Source: Clostridiales bacterium DTU053
GTDB lineage: Bacteria; Bacillota; Clostridia; Oscillospirales; Acutalibacteraceae
Assembly (NCBI GenBank): GCA_001512765.1
Contig: LFSO01000034.1
Location: 22,224-61,209 of the forward strand
Length of the DNA stretch: 38,986 nucleotides
Direction of reading: 5' to 3'
The notes beneath the pieces were generated by a model that worked only from the letters and a program-made list of their open reading frames with translations, was not told the origin of the DNA and did not search any database. Positions within the stretch are counted from its first letter, which is position 1, and every line of letters starts with the position of its first letter. The position numbers and the translations under genes are program-made. Of this stretch, positions 7,272 through 18,000 are shown piece by piece.

Positions 7272-9149
7272 TTATCTGAACTCCCTTACAAGGGTCAGGA
7301 ATTCGGTTATGAAGGTGGAGGCTGCGGTGGAGCCGAAGGAGAGAACGCCGTCGGCGTTGTATGTCAGCTCACCGTCTATGTATCTGAGTGTCGCGATGCC
7401 GTAGTCGTTGTCGGGAACGATGTAGCCTACCGAGTCGTTCATAACATTGAATGTCAGCAGGTCGCAGTCGTCAATCATCCTTACAAGCGCAGGATATACG
7501 AAATCCTTGCCTCTTGCGGAGCCTTCAGCGGTCAGGGTGCTGCCGCCGATAATCAGCTCGGGAGCGGTCTCACCGGGCATTACGACGACCTTAACATCGG
7601 TGCCGAACTCAATAAAGCCAACCTCTGTCACTGTGCAGATGTTGTTGTCCTTGTCAAGAAGCATGATGTTGTTTGCCATGCCGAGTTTTCCGACTGTGAC
7701 GATAAGCGGGTTGTCAAGGATGTATGTAAACTCCTTGAAAGCCACATTGAATACGGGCGGGAGCTTCCTTTCGCTTACGGGTACCCAGCCCTCATACCAA
7801 AGGGTGTAGCTGTCGGACTGTGACATGCCCTCAGACTCTCTACGGGCGTCGGCGACTTGAGTTCTGCACTCCTCCTCAGTAAGGGTCATGCCGAGGATGA
7901 AGTAGCCTATCTCCTCACCGTATCTGACCGTCTGCTCATAGCGGTTGAGTCTCAGACCGTCGTTTGAAAGAAATCTGTTGGCGGAAATCAGCGAGCCGAT
8001 GGCTCCCTGGAAGTACATGAAGTTGTAGCCCGCCTTGTTGATAACCTGCTCGGTGTAGTAAACAAAGTCGGCGGAGAGTACATCGCCCGGGTTGTCGTCG
8101 GTTTTAAGACCAACGGTTTCGGGGTGAGCGCCGAAGTTGGCTATAATGGTCTGCTTGCCGCCGCTGAAGGGCGCAAAGCGGAAGCGGTAAATATCCTCAA
8201 TAAAGATGCTGGGGTCGGACTTGTCGGAGAAGTAGCCCGCGGCATTCTTCTTGGCAAAGTACATTTCGCCTTCTTCCATGTTGTAGAAAGCTTCTCTTAT
8301 GGAAGCGGCGGTTCTTGTGTAAATGACCTCTAAAAGATGCTTGTCCACGCTGGTATCAAGCTTTTCGCCCTTGAGGTTTGCGGAAACAGCCTTTACAATC
8401 TGCTCCGGCTGAGCCGCCCAGATGCCCTGGGTGTCAAAGCCGCTGTGGGTGTGTGTAACGCCTATGTTGATTGAAACGATGTTGTTCTCGCGGGCAAAAT
8501 CCTTTAAAAGCTCTCTTATTTTGCGCACATCGGTGTTTGCAAAGCCGACGGTGTCGATAACCGCGAAGGCGGAAACGCCTCTGCCGCTGCCGTCGTCAAT
8601 GCATATTGTGCGGACCTTAATATCGTCATAGGTTGAATATGTAACCTTGCCGATGTCGTAGCCGCCCATTATGTAGGGTCTTTTGCCGAAATCATCGGGG
8701 ATAAGGCTCTTCTGCGAATAGCCAAGACGCCATACCGAGCCTTCAATCGGAGCGTCAAGGAATTCACTGTGTCCCGCGTAGAAGTTCTCGCTGACATAAT
8801 CGTCTATGTCAACCCAGTTGTTGTTTTTTGGGATGATTCCGTATATCGAGGCGACGATATAGTTCAAAAAGGCCTCAAGGTACTGCCAAAGGGCGGAAAT
8901 CAGCTTTGTGAGAGCGTTGCCCGTATGGTCGCTTAAAACATCGTCAATTTTGGGGAAAACGGGCTTCGGTTTGTTAATGCCGAGATTAATGGTGTCCTTG
9001 AATTCTTCCTTTTCGGCAAGAGCCTTTTCGATGTATCTGTCAAGACCGTAGGTGTCAACAGGGGCTTTTGCCGCTGCCGTGCTCATTACGCCAAGAGTAA
9101 GGCAGACGCAAAGCAAAACAGCAATCAAGGCCCTGAGTTTCTTTGCCAT
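7272..9149 (-). CDS. Secreted neutral/alkaline ceramidase-like protein
   Basis: A 625-aa protein with a signal peptide (residues 1 to about 29, ending AAAKA). Signatures of the neutral ceramidase N-terminal fold are visible: GVTHTHSGFD (His233, His235, Ser236), NFGAHPETVG (His342), YFQGAIGS (about 379-386) and PGETAPELIIGG near the position of the family's GE motif. Known members hydrolyse the N-acyl bond of ceramide using zinc held by His residues. Here the Ser normally found in a QG-NxGDVSP-type motif is not clearly preserved, so catalysis and substrate are uncertain. A roughly 85-residue N-terminal extension precedes the domain. AAGGAGG lies 7 bases before the ATG. It follows ppa on the same strand with a 70-base gap. 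Confidence 0.68.
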   Translation of the reverse strand: MAKKLRALIAVLLCVCLTLGVMSTAAAKAPVDTYGLDRYIEKALAEKEEFKDTINLGINKPKPVFPKIDDVLSDHTGNALTKLISALWQYLEAFLNYIVASIYGIIPKNNNWVDIDDYVSENFYAGHSEFLDAPIEGSVWRLGYSQKSLIPDDFGKRPYIMGGYDIGKVTYSTYDDIKVRTICIDDGSGRGVSAFAVIDTVGFANTDVRKIRELLKDFARENNIVSINIGVTHTHSGFDTQGIWAAQPEQIVKAVSANLKGEKLDTSVDKHLLEVIYTRTAASIREAFYNMEEGEMYFAKKNAAGYFSDKSDPSIFIEDIYRFRFAPFSGGKQTIIANFGAHPETVGLKTDDNPGDVLSADFVYYTEQVINKAGYNFMYFQGAIGSLISANRFLSNDGLRLNRYEQTVRYGEEIGYFILGMTLTEEECRTQVADARRESEGMSQSDSYTLWYEGWVPVSERKLPPVFNVAFKEFTYILDNPLIVTVGKLGMANNIMLLDKDNNICTVTEVGFIEFGTDVKVVVMPGETAPELIIGGSTLTAEGSARGKDFVYPALVRMIDDCDLLTFNVMNDSVGYIVPDNDYGIATLRYIDGELTYNADGVLSFGSTAASTFITEFLTLVREFR

Positions 9150-9204
9150 TTTGAATCCTCCTTAAATTAAGCCGTCCCAAAAAAGGACAGGGGTATGCCT
9201 TTAC

Positions 9205-9234
9205 ATAGTAACATAAAATTCAGCCTTGTGTAAA
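9205..9234 (-). promoter_or_regulatory. Possible promoter for the ceramidase-like gene
   Basis: Read leftward: TTTACA (9234-9229), 18-base spacer, TACTAT (9210-9205). The -35 overlaps the last codons of ppa. It would give a leader of about 50 bases. Moderate match only. Confidence 0.35.
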
Positions 9235-9753
9235 CACTTCTTTGTATCTTTTAACAGATTGTTTTATTATGTCGATTGCCTCATCCTTGCCCCTTGCGTC
9301 GCTCAGCGCCGTGGTTTTGCCCTCAAGGGTTTTGTAGACGGAGAAGAAGTGTATCATCTCATCAAAAATGTGGCTGGGGAGCTGGTCAATGGTGGAGTAG
9401 CAGTTATACATCGGGTCTCCGAAGGGTATGGCTATAATCTTGTCGTCAATATAGCCTTCATCCTGCATGGAGATTACGCCGATAGGGTAGCAGCGCACAA
9501 GGGAGGCGGGGTAAATCGGCTCAGAGCAGAGAACCAGCACATCAAGGGGGTCGTTGTCCTCCGCGAAGGTTTTGGGAATAAAGCCGTAGTTTGCGGGGTA
9601 GTGGGTGGAGGTGTAAAGAACCCTGTCAAGAATCATAAGCCCCGTTTCTTTGTCCAGCTCATACTTGTTTTTGCTGCCCTTTGAAATCTCGATTACCGCG
9701 ATAAAATCATCAGGTGTGATTCTGTCCATGGATATGTCATGCCAAATGTTCAA
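9220..9753 (-). CDS. ppa: Inorganic pyrophosphatase, family I
   Basis: Soluble Mg-dependent pyrophosphatase that hydrolyses PPi to drive biosynthetic reactions. Family I signatures are visible: NIWHDI at the N-terminus, EISKGSKNKYE, YPANYGFIPKT and EDNDPLDVLVL with the metal-binding Asp residues. The length of 177 aa is normal. The start codon is TTG: GGAGGG lies 7 bases upstream and the NIWHDI segment is conserved at the family N-terminus, so the downstream ATG (codon 9) is not the start. It sits between the FAD oxidoreductase gene (33-base gap) and the ceramidase-like gene and may be co-transcribed with the former. Confidence 0.96.
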   Translation of the reverse strand: MNIWHDISMDRITPDDFIAVIEISKGSKNKYELDKETGLMILDRVLYTSTHYPANYGFIPKTFAEDNDPLDVLVLCSEPIYPASLVRCYPIGVISMQDEGYIDDKIIAIPFGDPMYNCYSTIDQLPSHIFDEMIHFFSVYKTLEGKTTALSDARGKDEAIDIIKQSVKRYKEVFTQG

Positions 9754-9786
9754 AATATCACCCTCCCTTTTAGTCTGCCTTTTGGT

Positions 9787-11484
9787 TTACTTTACATCAA
9801 CCGAGAAAACTCTGAATATCTCGCTGCCATAAGTTTTAAGAGGCTCTATTGATATTTTGCTCAGCCTTTCGTTTATCTTATGCAGAATAAACCTTTTTCT
9901 GTTGTTGTCGACCGAGATTATTTCCCTTTCCTCGCCGTCAATCTCGGCAAGGACTCTGTAAGACTTAATGAGAGTCTTTGGAATCTTGTACTTTTCCTCT
10001 TTAAGAGGATATATGCAGGGCATGTTAAGGTAGTTTCTGTTAAGGTCGCTGTCGAAGATAAGCCTTAATTCCTCAACAAAAACAGGGGAGTCAAAGCTGT
10101 ACTCAATTCTCTCGCCCTTTTTTCCTTCCCATGCGTTGTTCCGGCCGTCATAGTCCCTGTCAAAGCCGTTTCTTACTGTCTCGCTGTTTGTCTTAGCCGA
10201 CTTTGTAAGCATAGATAGCTCTCTTTTAACTCCGGGAATAAAGCAGTCATCGTACAAAAGCGTCTGCTGGAGAAGGGGAATGTCAATATTCCTGACATTC
10301 TTTCCGCTCTTAACGGCTATCGCGACGCCAGTTCCAACAGCCTGACCCATTAGTGAGCAGGTGCCCATGACCCTGCTTGAGCTCATGGCGATGTGGGTCG
10401 CGCTGATATTCCTGCCCGCGAACAAGAGGTTTTCTATATTGACCGAATACAGCGCTCTCCAAGGAATTCCCCATGGGGAGGGGCAGGGGTGGTTTACATT
10501 GCCGCCGCTTTCCCTGTGATTAAAGCCCAGAGGGTTATGGTCGTCCATTGGCCAGCCGCCGTAAGCGACTGTGTCGCTGAACTTGCCGCCCGCCTCCACA
10601 TCGTTTTGGGTGATAATATGCTCGCCCACATAGCGGCGGCTCTCCCTCTTGCCGGGAAGAAAGCCTATCCAGTCAAGAACCCAGTTGTCAAAGCCGTGGT
10701 CACCCTGGTTTTTAAGATGGTCCCATACTCCGAAGGCTATGCTAAGCAGCTCATGCCTTAAATCGTCTGTGTCGTGAATGCTGTCCCTGTCGCCGCCAAG
10801 CTCTATCCACCAGAAGTTAGTGCCCATTCTGTGGTTTCTGAAGTTAAGCTCCTCGTCGGTCTTAAAGGTCCTTGCCCATTCCGGCTTTATAAACTTTTTA
10901 GGCGAGTCGGTTTCCCTAATCTGAAGAAGGCAGCTAAGACCCATCGTTTTATTGTCACGCTCCGCTGGGGCTAAAGACTCTCCAAAATCGTCCCTGCTCT
11001 CCCTGCCCAGCATGTATTTGGCGTTTGTAAGGGGAGCGAGAATGGAGTCGCCCGAGCAGTCGGCGAAATACTCCGCCTCTACAATATGATAGGTTTCCGA
11101 GGTCATCTGCCAGCCCTTTACGCTTAATATGCGGTTTTCCTCGCGCTTTGCGTCAATGCAGGTGCAGTTTAAAAGCAGGGTTATGTTCTTTTCGAGATAC
11201 GCCTTTTCATACACAACGCTGTCCCAGACGGTATAGACCCTGTCCTCGTTTCGGTAATGGTTTTCGAGGATAATCTCCTCCAGAATTCCCGTCTCCCTGT
11301 TGTCCTTGCCCCTTGCGCCGCAGACCCACATTCTGATTTCGCTGGAGGCGTTGCCGCCGAGAACGGGTCTGTCCTGCATGAGCACAACTTTAAGCCCGTG
11401 ACGGGCAGCGGCTATCGCGGCTATTGTGCCCGCCATTCCGCCGCCTACTACGCAAAAATCCGCTTTATGATGAACGGTTTTCAA
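9787..11484 (-). CDS. FAD-dependent oxidoreductase (FAD_oxidored family)
   Basis: The N-terminus is a dinucleotide-binding Rossmann motif (VVGGGMAGTIAAIAAARHG, about residues 12-30) followed by an acidic-strand region and GGNASSEIRMW, typical of the FAD_oxidored family. FADCSGDSILA (about 140-150) and LLFAGRNISATHIA (about 365-380) are the usual second FAD contacts. The last 110 residues look like a beta-rich accessory domain, possibly discoidin-like. No signal peptide. The start is TTG at 11484 with AAGGTG six bases upstream. Members often sit in carbohydrate catabolism loci, but no sugar genes adjoin it, so the substrate is unknown. Confidence 0.82.
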   Translation of the reverse strand: MKTVHHKADFCVVGGGMAGTIAAIAAARHGLKVVLMQDRPVLGGNASSEIRMWVCGARGKDNRETGILEEIILENHYRNEDRVYTVWDSVVYEKAYLEKNITLLLNCTCIDAKREENRILSVKGWQMTSETYHIVEAEYFADCSGDSILAPLTNAKYMLGRESRDDFGESLAPAERDNKTMGLSCLLQIRETDSPKKFIKPEWARTFKTDEELNFRNHRMGTNFWWIELGGDRDSIHDTDDLRHELLSIAFGVWDHLKNQGDHGFDNWVLDWIGFLPGKRESRRYVGEHIITQNDVEAGGKFSDTVAYGGWPMDDHNPLGFNHRESGGNVNHPCPSPWGIPWRALYSVNIENLLFAGRNISATHIAMSSSRVMGTCSLMGQAVGTGVAIAVKSGKNVRNIDIPLLQQTLLYDDCFIPGVKRELSMLTKSAKTNSETVRNGFDRDYDGRNNAWEGKKGERIEYSFDSPVFVEELRLIFDSDLNRNYLNMPCIYPLKEEKYKIPKTLIKSYRVLAEIDGEEREIISVDNNRKRFILHKINERLSKISIEPLKTYGSEIFRVFSVDVK

Positions 11485-11515
11485 TAAATCACCTTCTTAG
11501 CTTCTTTCTAATATC

Positions 11516-11544
11516 AATATACCACCTGAACAGCTTCAAGTAAA
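11516..11544 (-). promoter_or_regulatory. Promoter of the FAD oxidoreductase gene
   Basis: Read leftward: TTTACT (11544-11539), 17-base spacer, TATATT (11521-11516), about 30 bases before the TTG start. It sits back to back with the addB promoter. Confidence 0.45.
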
Positions 11545-11594
11545 TGTTTATGGGGCGATAATGGTACAGAATTTAGGCTTTTGTCAGGGTACTA

Positions 11595-11623
11595 TTTCCA
11601 TTTGCCTTAAATTTCTGTATAAT
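11595..11623 (+). promoter_or_regulatory. Promoter of addBA
   Basis: TTTCCA (11595-11600), 17 bases, TATAAT (11618-11623), about 38 bases before the addB ATG. The -10 is perfect and the -35 weak. I saw no convincing LexA-type box beside it. Confidence 0.5.
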
Positions 11624-11660
11624 GAATTTTGCAGGTTTTACTTAAAGGAAGTGTTTATAT

Positions 11661-14600
11661 ATGCTGTATCCGGTCCTCGGCAGAGCAAGGAGCGGAAAAA
11701 CGGAGTTTATAAGAAATCTCATCGCCGACTTTATAAGGGTCGGCAGGGAAAACCTTATTCTCCTTGTGCCCGAGCAGTTTTCATATGAGAGCGAAAAGGC
11801 AATGCTGAGCCGTCTGGGAGCCGACAAAATGCAGAGCCTTGACATACTCAGCTTTTCAAGGCTGGGGCAGAAACTAAGAGAGAAATACGAGCCCTCATCC
11901 CCCTCCGAGCCGGACAAGGGTCTTGCCGCCGCCACAATGTGCATGGTGCTGTCCTCTTTGTCCGAGAGCTTAAAGTTCTACAAGGATTCATGCGCAAATG
12001 AGCAAATAATCTCCGAGCTTTTGTCACTGTATAACGAGCTGAGAGCTTTAGGCGTTTCGCCCGAAAATCTCAGAAGCACGGGGGAGTCTCTTTCCACCGA
12101 CTCTTTAAGGGAGAAAACCGCTGAGGTTTCATTTATCTTCTCAACCTTTGAGGCGATTTTAAAGCAAACCGTCCCCGACGGCGACGCCATGAGCCAGCTT
12201 ATAAGGCTCTCAAGAGAGCACAAACCCTTTGAGAAAAAGCTTATTTTCCTTGACGCCTTCGCCGGCTTTACAAAGCAGGAGCTTTACGTCATAGAGCTGA
12301 TGGTGCGTCAGGCGGACGCTGTGTATGTAAGTCTGACTTCAGAGTTCCTTTACGACGAGGCGCCGGGAATTGGCCCCTTCGGTCATACCGTCAGAACAAT
12401 AAATCAGCTCAGGGAAATAGCTAAAAGGGCGGGGGTACCCTTCGGCAAGCCGGCGTATCTTTCGGGCCCCTCAAAGTACAATAACTTCCCGCCGATTCTA
12501 AAACGCTACAATTCCCCTGAGCTCAGAGCCCTTGAGAAGAATATTTACAGCGTCAACCCCCATGTCTACAGCCTGCCCGCTGACAATATCACCATCGCCT
12601 GCGCGGCGAACTACATGGAGGAGAGCGAGTACATAGCCCTGACCGCAAAGAAGCTCATAAGGGAGCGGGGAATCAGGGCAAGGGACATTGTGGTTATTGA
12701 GCGCATGCCCAATCAAATGCGCACCGCCGTCTCCGCCGCCTTTAAAAAGTACGGCATACCGGTTTTTGAGGACAATCTCCGACCCCTTGACACCGACCCG
12801 CTGATGCAGTTTGTCCTCTCAGCCGCCCGAATCGCCGCCGAGGGTTTCGGCACAGAGCTTATAATGCGCTTTTTAAAGACGGGACTGACGCCTCTCAGCG
12901 TTGAGGACATTTCCCTTCTTGAGTCCTATGTGCTTATCTGGCAGATAGACAAATCGGAGTGGCTGACCGAATGGACAAAGCACCCTGATGGCTACGGCTT
13001 TGAGTTTACCGACAAGGATAAAACTACGCTCAACAAGATAAACGAGCTAAGACTCGCGGTTGTTGAGCCGCTTTTGGAGCTTAAAGCCGCTTTGGAGAAA
13101 GGCAGCGGCAAGGAGTGCGCAAAGGCTCTTTATGAGTTCATCGAGGAAATGGACGCAAGGGAGGCTCTGAAAGAATACGCAATACTCCTCAATGACAGCG
13201 GCAATATGCCCTATGCCCTTGAGTGCGAGCGGGTATGGGATATTCTCATGCAGAGCCTTGACGACATAGCAAATCTCTTAGGCGACGAATACTACTCCCC
13301 CAGGGAGTTTTACGCAATACTAAACACCCTGATTTCAAGCCGCGAGATAGGCAGTATCCCCAAGGGTCTTGACGCTGTTACCATAGGCAGCGCGGACAGG
13401 ATAAGAACATCCTCCCCCAAGGTGGTATTTATTGCGGGCGCCAACGAGGGCGAGTTCCCCGCGCCCCTTGAAAGCAGCGCCATTTTCACCGACAGGGAAA
13501 GGCGCGCCCTCTTAAACGCGGGCATCGAGCTTGCCTGCGCCGACGAATACAAGGCGGCTCAGGAGAGATTCATCGTCTACTCAGCCCTCACCGCCGCCAC
13601 CGACAGCCTTTATATAACCTACTCCCTTGCGACCTTCACAGGCGCCGAAAAGCTCCCCTCGGAAATCGTCACCATGGTGGAGAGTCTTTTCCCCAAATGC
13701 CGCAAGGTGGACTTTTCCATGATGGAGCCTATGGAAAAAATAGAGAGCGCCGAGTCGGCCTTTGAGCAGGCGGCGATAATGTGGAACGAAAACACCGACA
13801 CAGCGGCGACCCTCAAAGCGTTCGCCCAAAGCCGCGAGGAGTTTAAGGGCAGGGTGGAGGCTATTAACAGACTTATAACAAGGGGCAGCATCTCCTTTGC
13901 CGACAAGGAGAGCGCGAAAAAGCTCTACGGCGAAAAGATGTTTATAAGCCCTTCAAAGGTAGAGACCTTCTACCGCTGCCCTTTTATGTTCTTCTGCCGC
14001 TACGGCGTCAGGGCAAAGCCCTTAAAGGCCGCCGTTTTTGACTTTTCAAAAAGCGGCACCGCCGTGCACTATTCTCTTGAAAAGCTTATCTCCGAGCAGG
14101 GCATAGAAAAGCTGAGCGCCCTGCCCGCTGAGGAGCTTAAAGCCCTTATACACTCCGCCGTGACCGAGTATTCCGACAGATACCTCGGCTCAATGCACGA
14201 AAGCTCCGCCCGCAACCGATATGTTCTGGAAAAACAGGCGGAAACCGTATACGAGGTGCTCATCCGCCTTATCGAGGAGTTTAAGCTGAGCAGATTCAGG
14301 ATTAAAGATGTGGAGCTTAAAATGTCCTACGACGGAGAGGTAAGACCCTATGAGCTGATTCTCCCCGACGGCTCCGCCGTTGCCATCACCGGCACCGTTG
14401 ACAGGGTGGACATTATGCAGGAGTCGGGCAGGTCATATATCAGAGTCATGGACTACAAGACAGGCGGCGTGGCAAAGGGCAGATTTAAGATAAAAGACAT
14501 TCTTAACGGACTTAGCATGCAGATGCTCATATACCTTATAGGTCTTTGCGAAAACGGGGGAGCGAGGTACGGCGATGAGCTTCTCCCCGCGGGCGTGCTC

Positions 14601-15044
14601 TATGTCCCCGCAAGGGCTGAGGTAATTAAAGAAGGCAGACATCTTTCCGAGGACGAGGAAAGGGAGAAAAAACTCAAACTCGGCAAGATGAAGGGTCTAA
14701 TCCTTGATTTGCCCGAGGTAATAATGGGCATGGACTCAAGCGGCACGGGAATTTTCATCCCCGCCTTTATTGACGCCTCAGGCTTTGTCAAAGGCTCGGT
14801 ATATTCCCTCCAGCAGTTTAAGGCTCTGAAGGAGTACATAGACAAGAAAATCAAGGACATGGCGACAGCTCTCAGGGAGGGAAATGTTTCGGCTCTGCCC
14901 ACGGAAAACAAAGTCTGCGAGAGCTGCGACTACAACGCGGTTTGCGGCAGGGAAAAGGACGGCCCCGTAAGACAGCTTTATGACCTTGACGACGACGCTG
15001 CATGGCAGGAAATCTTTAATGCGGCGGGCATGAATGAGGAATAA
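11661..15044 (+). CDS. addB: ATP-dependent helicase/nuclease subunit B (AddB/RexB)
   Basis: Subunit of the AddAB complex, which resects double-strand DNA ends and responds to Chi-like sites for RecA loading. An N-terminal Walker A-like motif GRARSGKT spans residues 7-14. The C-terminal RecB-type nuclease motif is DYKTG (Asp931, Lys933). The iron-sulphur cluster cysteines are in place: Cys773 (YRCPF) and Cys1086, Cys1089 and Cys1095 in the CxxCx5C pattern of AddB. The length of 1127 aa is typical. AAAGGAAG precedes the ATG. addA follows after 29 bases, so the pair forms an operon. Confidence 0.96.
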   Translation: MLYPVLGRARSGKTEFIRNLIADFIRVGRENLILLVPEQFSYESEKAMLSRLGADKMQSLDILSFSRLGQKLREKYEPSSPSEPDKGLAAATMCMVLSSLSESLKFYKDSCANEQIISELLSLYNELRALGVSPENLRSTGESLSTDSLREKTAEVSFIFSTFEAILKQTVPDGDAMSQLIRLSREHKPFEKKLIFLDAFAGFTKQELYVIELMVRQADAVYVSLTSEFLYDEAPGIGPFGHTVRTINQLREIAKRAGVPFGKPAYLSGPSKYNNFPPILKRYNSPELRALEKNIYSVNPHVYSLPADNITIACAANYMEESEYIALTAKKLIRERGIRARDIVVIERMPNQMRTAVSAAFKKYGIPVFEDNLRPLDTDPLMQFVLSAARIAAEGFGTELIMRFLKTGLTPLSVEDISLLESYVLIWQIDKSEWLTEWTKHPDGYGFEFTDKDKTTLNKINELRLAVVEPLLELKAALEKGSGKECAKALYEFIEEMDAREALKEYAILLNDSGNMPYALECERVWDILMQSLDDIANLLGDEYYSPREFYAILNTLISSREIGSIPKGLDAVTIGSADRIRTSSPKVVFIAGANEGEFPAPLESSAIFTDRERRALLNAGIELACADEYKAAQERFIVYSALTAATDSLYITYSLATFTGAEKLPSEIVTMVESLFPKCRKVDFSMMEPMEKIESAESAFEQAAIMWNENTDTAATLKAFAQSREEFKGRVEAINRLITRGSISFADKESAKKLYGEKMFISPSKVETFYRCPFMFFCRYGVRAKPLKAAVFDFSKSGTAVHYSLEKLISEQGIEKLSALPAEELKALIHSAVTEYSDRYLGSMHESSARNRYVLEKQAETVYEVLIRLIEEFKLSRFRIKDVELKMSYDGEVRPYELILPDGSAVAITGTVDRVDIMQESGRSYIRVMDYKTGGVAKGRFKIKDILNGLSMQMLIYLIGLCENGGARYGDELLPAGVLYVPARAEVIKEGRHLSEDEEREKKLKLGKMKGLILDLPEVIMGMDSSGTGIFIPAFIDASGFVKGSVYSLQQFKALKEYIDKKIKDMATALREGNVSALPTENKVCESCDYNAVCGREKDGPVRQLYDLDDDAAWQEIFNAAGMNEE

Positions 15045-15073
15045 AAATTAGCGGCGCAGTTTAGGAGGAAACT

Positions 15074-18000
15074 ATGTCTAAGGTGAACTGGACAGACCAG
15101 CAGAAAAGAGCCATTGAGCTCAGAGGCGGCTCCATAGCCCTTTCCGCGGCGGCGGGCTCAGGCAAAACCGCCGTTCTGGTAGAAAGGGTTATTGAGATTC
15201 TTTTAGACGACGCGGAGCCGGTCGACCCCTCCGAGCTTTTGGTGGTCACCTTTACAAACGCCGCCGCCAACGAAATGCGGCAGAAAATAAAAAGGGCGAT
15301 AAACGAGAAAATAGCCGAAAACCCCTTCAGCTCCCGCTTAAATCGCCTCAAAATCGGCATCGAAAGCGCGAACATCTGCACCATGGACTCCTTTTGCATA
15401 AAGCTTCTCAGAGAAAACTTCCACCTTGCGGGCGTCTCCCCCGACTTCAGACCCCTTGACGGTTCTGAGGAGGAGAGCTTAAAAAAGGACATCCTCGACA
15501 TGGTGCTGGAGGAGCTGTATGTGGAAAGGGGCGAGCCTTTCAGACGCATGGCGGACATCCTCAGCGACGGCAGGGACGACAGCAGTCTGGGCGAGTTTGT
15601 TTCAAGGCTCTATGAGCAGGCCATGGTTTTCCCCTTCCCCGAAAAGTGGCTGGACAGCGTAATAGAGCTTTACGAAAACAGCGGCGAGGGAATCTGGCAC
15701 GCTGTTATCAGAAAAACCGTAGTCGAGGCTGTAAACTGCTGCGTTTCTCTCCTTAATGACGCCATTGAGATTTCATCTAATGACGAAAAGCTCTCGGAGC
15801 TTTACATAGATTTTCTTGAGGACGAAATCCGCCGGTACAAAAAAGTGCTTGACGCCGCGGAAAACGGTCAGTGGGACGAGCTTTATGAAAAAGTGAACAC
15901 CTTCAGCTTCGGCAGAATCCCCACAGTCAGGGGCGACAGTATTTTCAAGTCCGCCGCCAAGGGCAAAAGGGATAAGGCAAAGGAAGTATTTAAACAGCTC
16001 ACCGAATACCTTTGCGCCACTTCCGATGAGCATAAAGAGGACATGGAGCTGCTGCTGCCCGTTGCAAAGGAGCTTATTTTCGCCGCCAAAACCTATGCTG
16101 CAAAGCTTTTTGAGGAGATGAAGGCCAAAAACGCCTACTCCTTCTCGGTTTTAAATCAGCTCACTTTGTCCCTTCTCGTAAAAGAAGAAAACGGAGCGCT
16201 GGTCAAAACAGAGCTGGCAAAGGAGCTTGCCTCCGGAATAAAGCATGTTCTGATTGACGAGTTCCAGGACACCAACGAGCTTCAGAACACCGTATTCAGG
16301 GCATTGTCAAGCGACGGCGAAAAGCTGTTTGTGGTGGGCGATGTAAAGCAGAGCATTTACAGGTTCAGGCTCGCCATGCCCACAATATTTATAAATCTTC
16401 TCGAAACCTCGTCAGACTACGAGGAAAGGAGATTCCCCGCAAGGCTCTTCCTTGACAGGAACTTCAGAAGCAGGCGGGGCATAGTCTCCGCTGTAAACTT
16501 TATATTTAGCCAGCTTATGTCCAAAGAGGCGGGCGAGGTTGAGTACACGGACGGTCACGCCATGACAGCGGGCGCCGACTACGACAAGGAGGAAAAGCGT
16601 CAGAACCCCGCAGTCGCCCTTCATATTCTCGAATATAACAAAAAGGAAAATTCGGATACCAAAATAGAGTCTGAGGCGGCCTACATAGCCTCATTTATAA
16701 AAAAGACCATAGAAAGCGGCGTTTTGGTCGGTCAGAAGGATAAGAAACGCCCCGTAAGAGCTTCCGACTTCGCGATACTTTTAAGGTCGGCGAAAAACAA
16801 CGCGGCAATTTACCGCAACGCCCTTATAAATCAGGGCATTGACGCCTACGCGGAGGAAAAGACGGGCTTTTTCGGAGCGAGTGAAATCTCCGTTATGCTT
16901 TCATTCCTGAGGGCAATCGACAACCCCTCAAGGGATGTGGACCTGCTTGCCCTTATGTTCTCGCCCATTTACGGCTTTACCCCCGATGAAATAGCGGAGC
17001 TGAGAAGCCTTGACATGAAAGGCTCCCTTTACTCCTGCCTGAAACTCTACGCCGCCAAGGGCAATATTAAGGCAATATCTCTCTATAACGATATTCATCT
17101 GCTCAGAAACCTTTCAGGGATAATGCCCACCGCAAAGTTTATCAGGGCTCTTTATGAAAAGACGGGCTTTATGTCCATAGTGGGAGCCATGAGCCGCAGC
17201 GACAAAAGAAAGGCGAATCTTTCTCTCCTTTGCGAATACGCCGAGGAGTACGAGAAAAACAAGGGTACGGGTCTTTCGGGCTTTATAAGAAAGATGGACG
17301 CCCTTCAAAGAATCAGCGCCGTTTTGCCCTCCGCCTCGGCGGTTTCGGAGGGCGCCGATGTGGTGCGCATTATGACGATTCACAAGTCAAAGGGTCTTGA
17401 GTTCCCCTTTGTGATAATCGCAAACTGCGCCGAATCGCTTACCAATCCCAATCAAAAGCACCTTGTCACCCCCGAAACGGGAGCGGGCATCAAGATAAAG
17501 AATCCCGAAAGAATGAATGTCTATAAAACAATCCCCTCCGTCGCAACCGAGCTGCTTGCCAAAAAGAACGGCGCCGCAGAGGATTTAAGGCTTTTGTATG
17601 TCGCCATGACCAGAGCCAGAGAGGCTCTGATTATGGTTGGCACCGTCGAATCGGCCGAAAGAAAACTCAGCAAAACCCTTGCCGTCACGCCCGTTAAAGG
17701 AAAGCTCAGCCCCTATGCGGTAAACACCGCCCAGAGCTTTTTGGACCTTCTGCTCTGCGGACTTTTAAGGCACCCCGAAGCCGCTGCTTTAAGGGAGATT
17801 GCCGGCGCCGACGCCATAATCGATACTCTGCCCGCTGACTTCAAGCTAAGTCTTGTAATAAACCGGCAGGGTTCAGAGTCTGCGGAAGAAGTAACAGAAG
17901 AATGCGGTGTCAATGAGGAGATGCTGAGAGAAATTGAAAAGAGGGCGGACTTTGTCTACCCCTACATTCCCCTTTCGGCCGTTCCCGCAAAGATGTCCGC

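Noticed and set aside
11485..11660. LexA box controlling addBA
   Set aside because: Only scattered half-site-like GAAC and GTTT sequences with wrong spacing; no dyad beside the -35 or -10.
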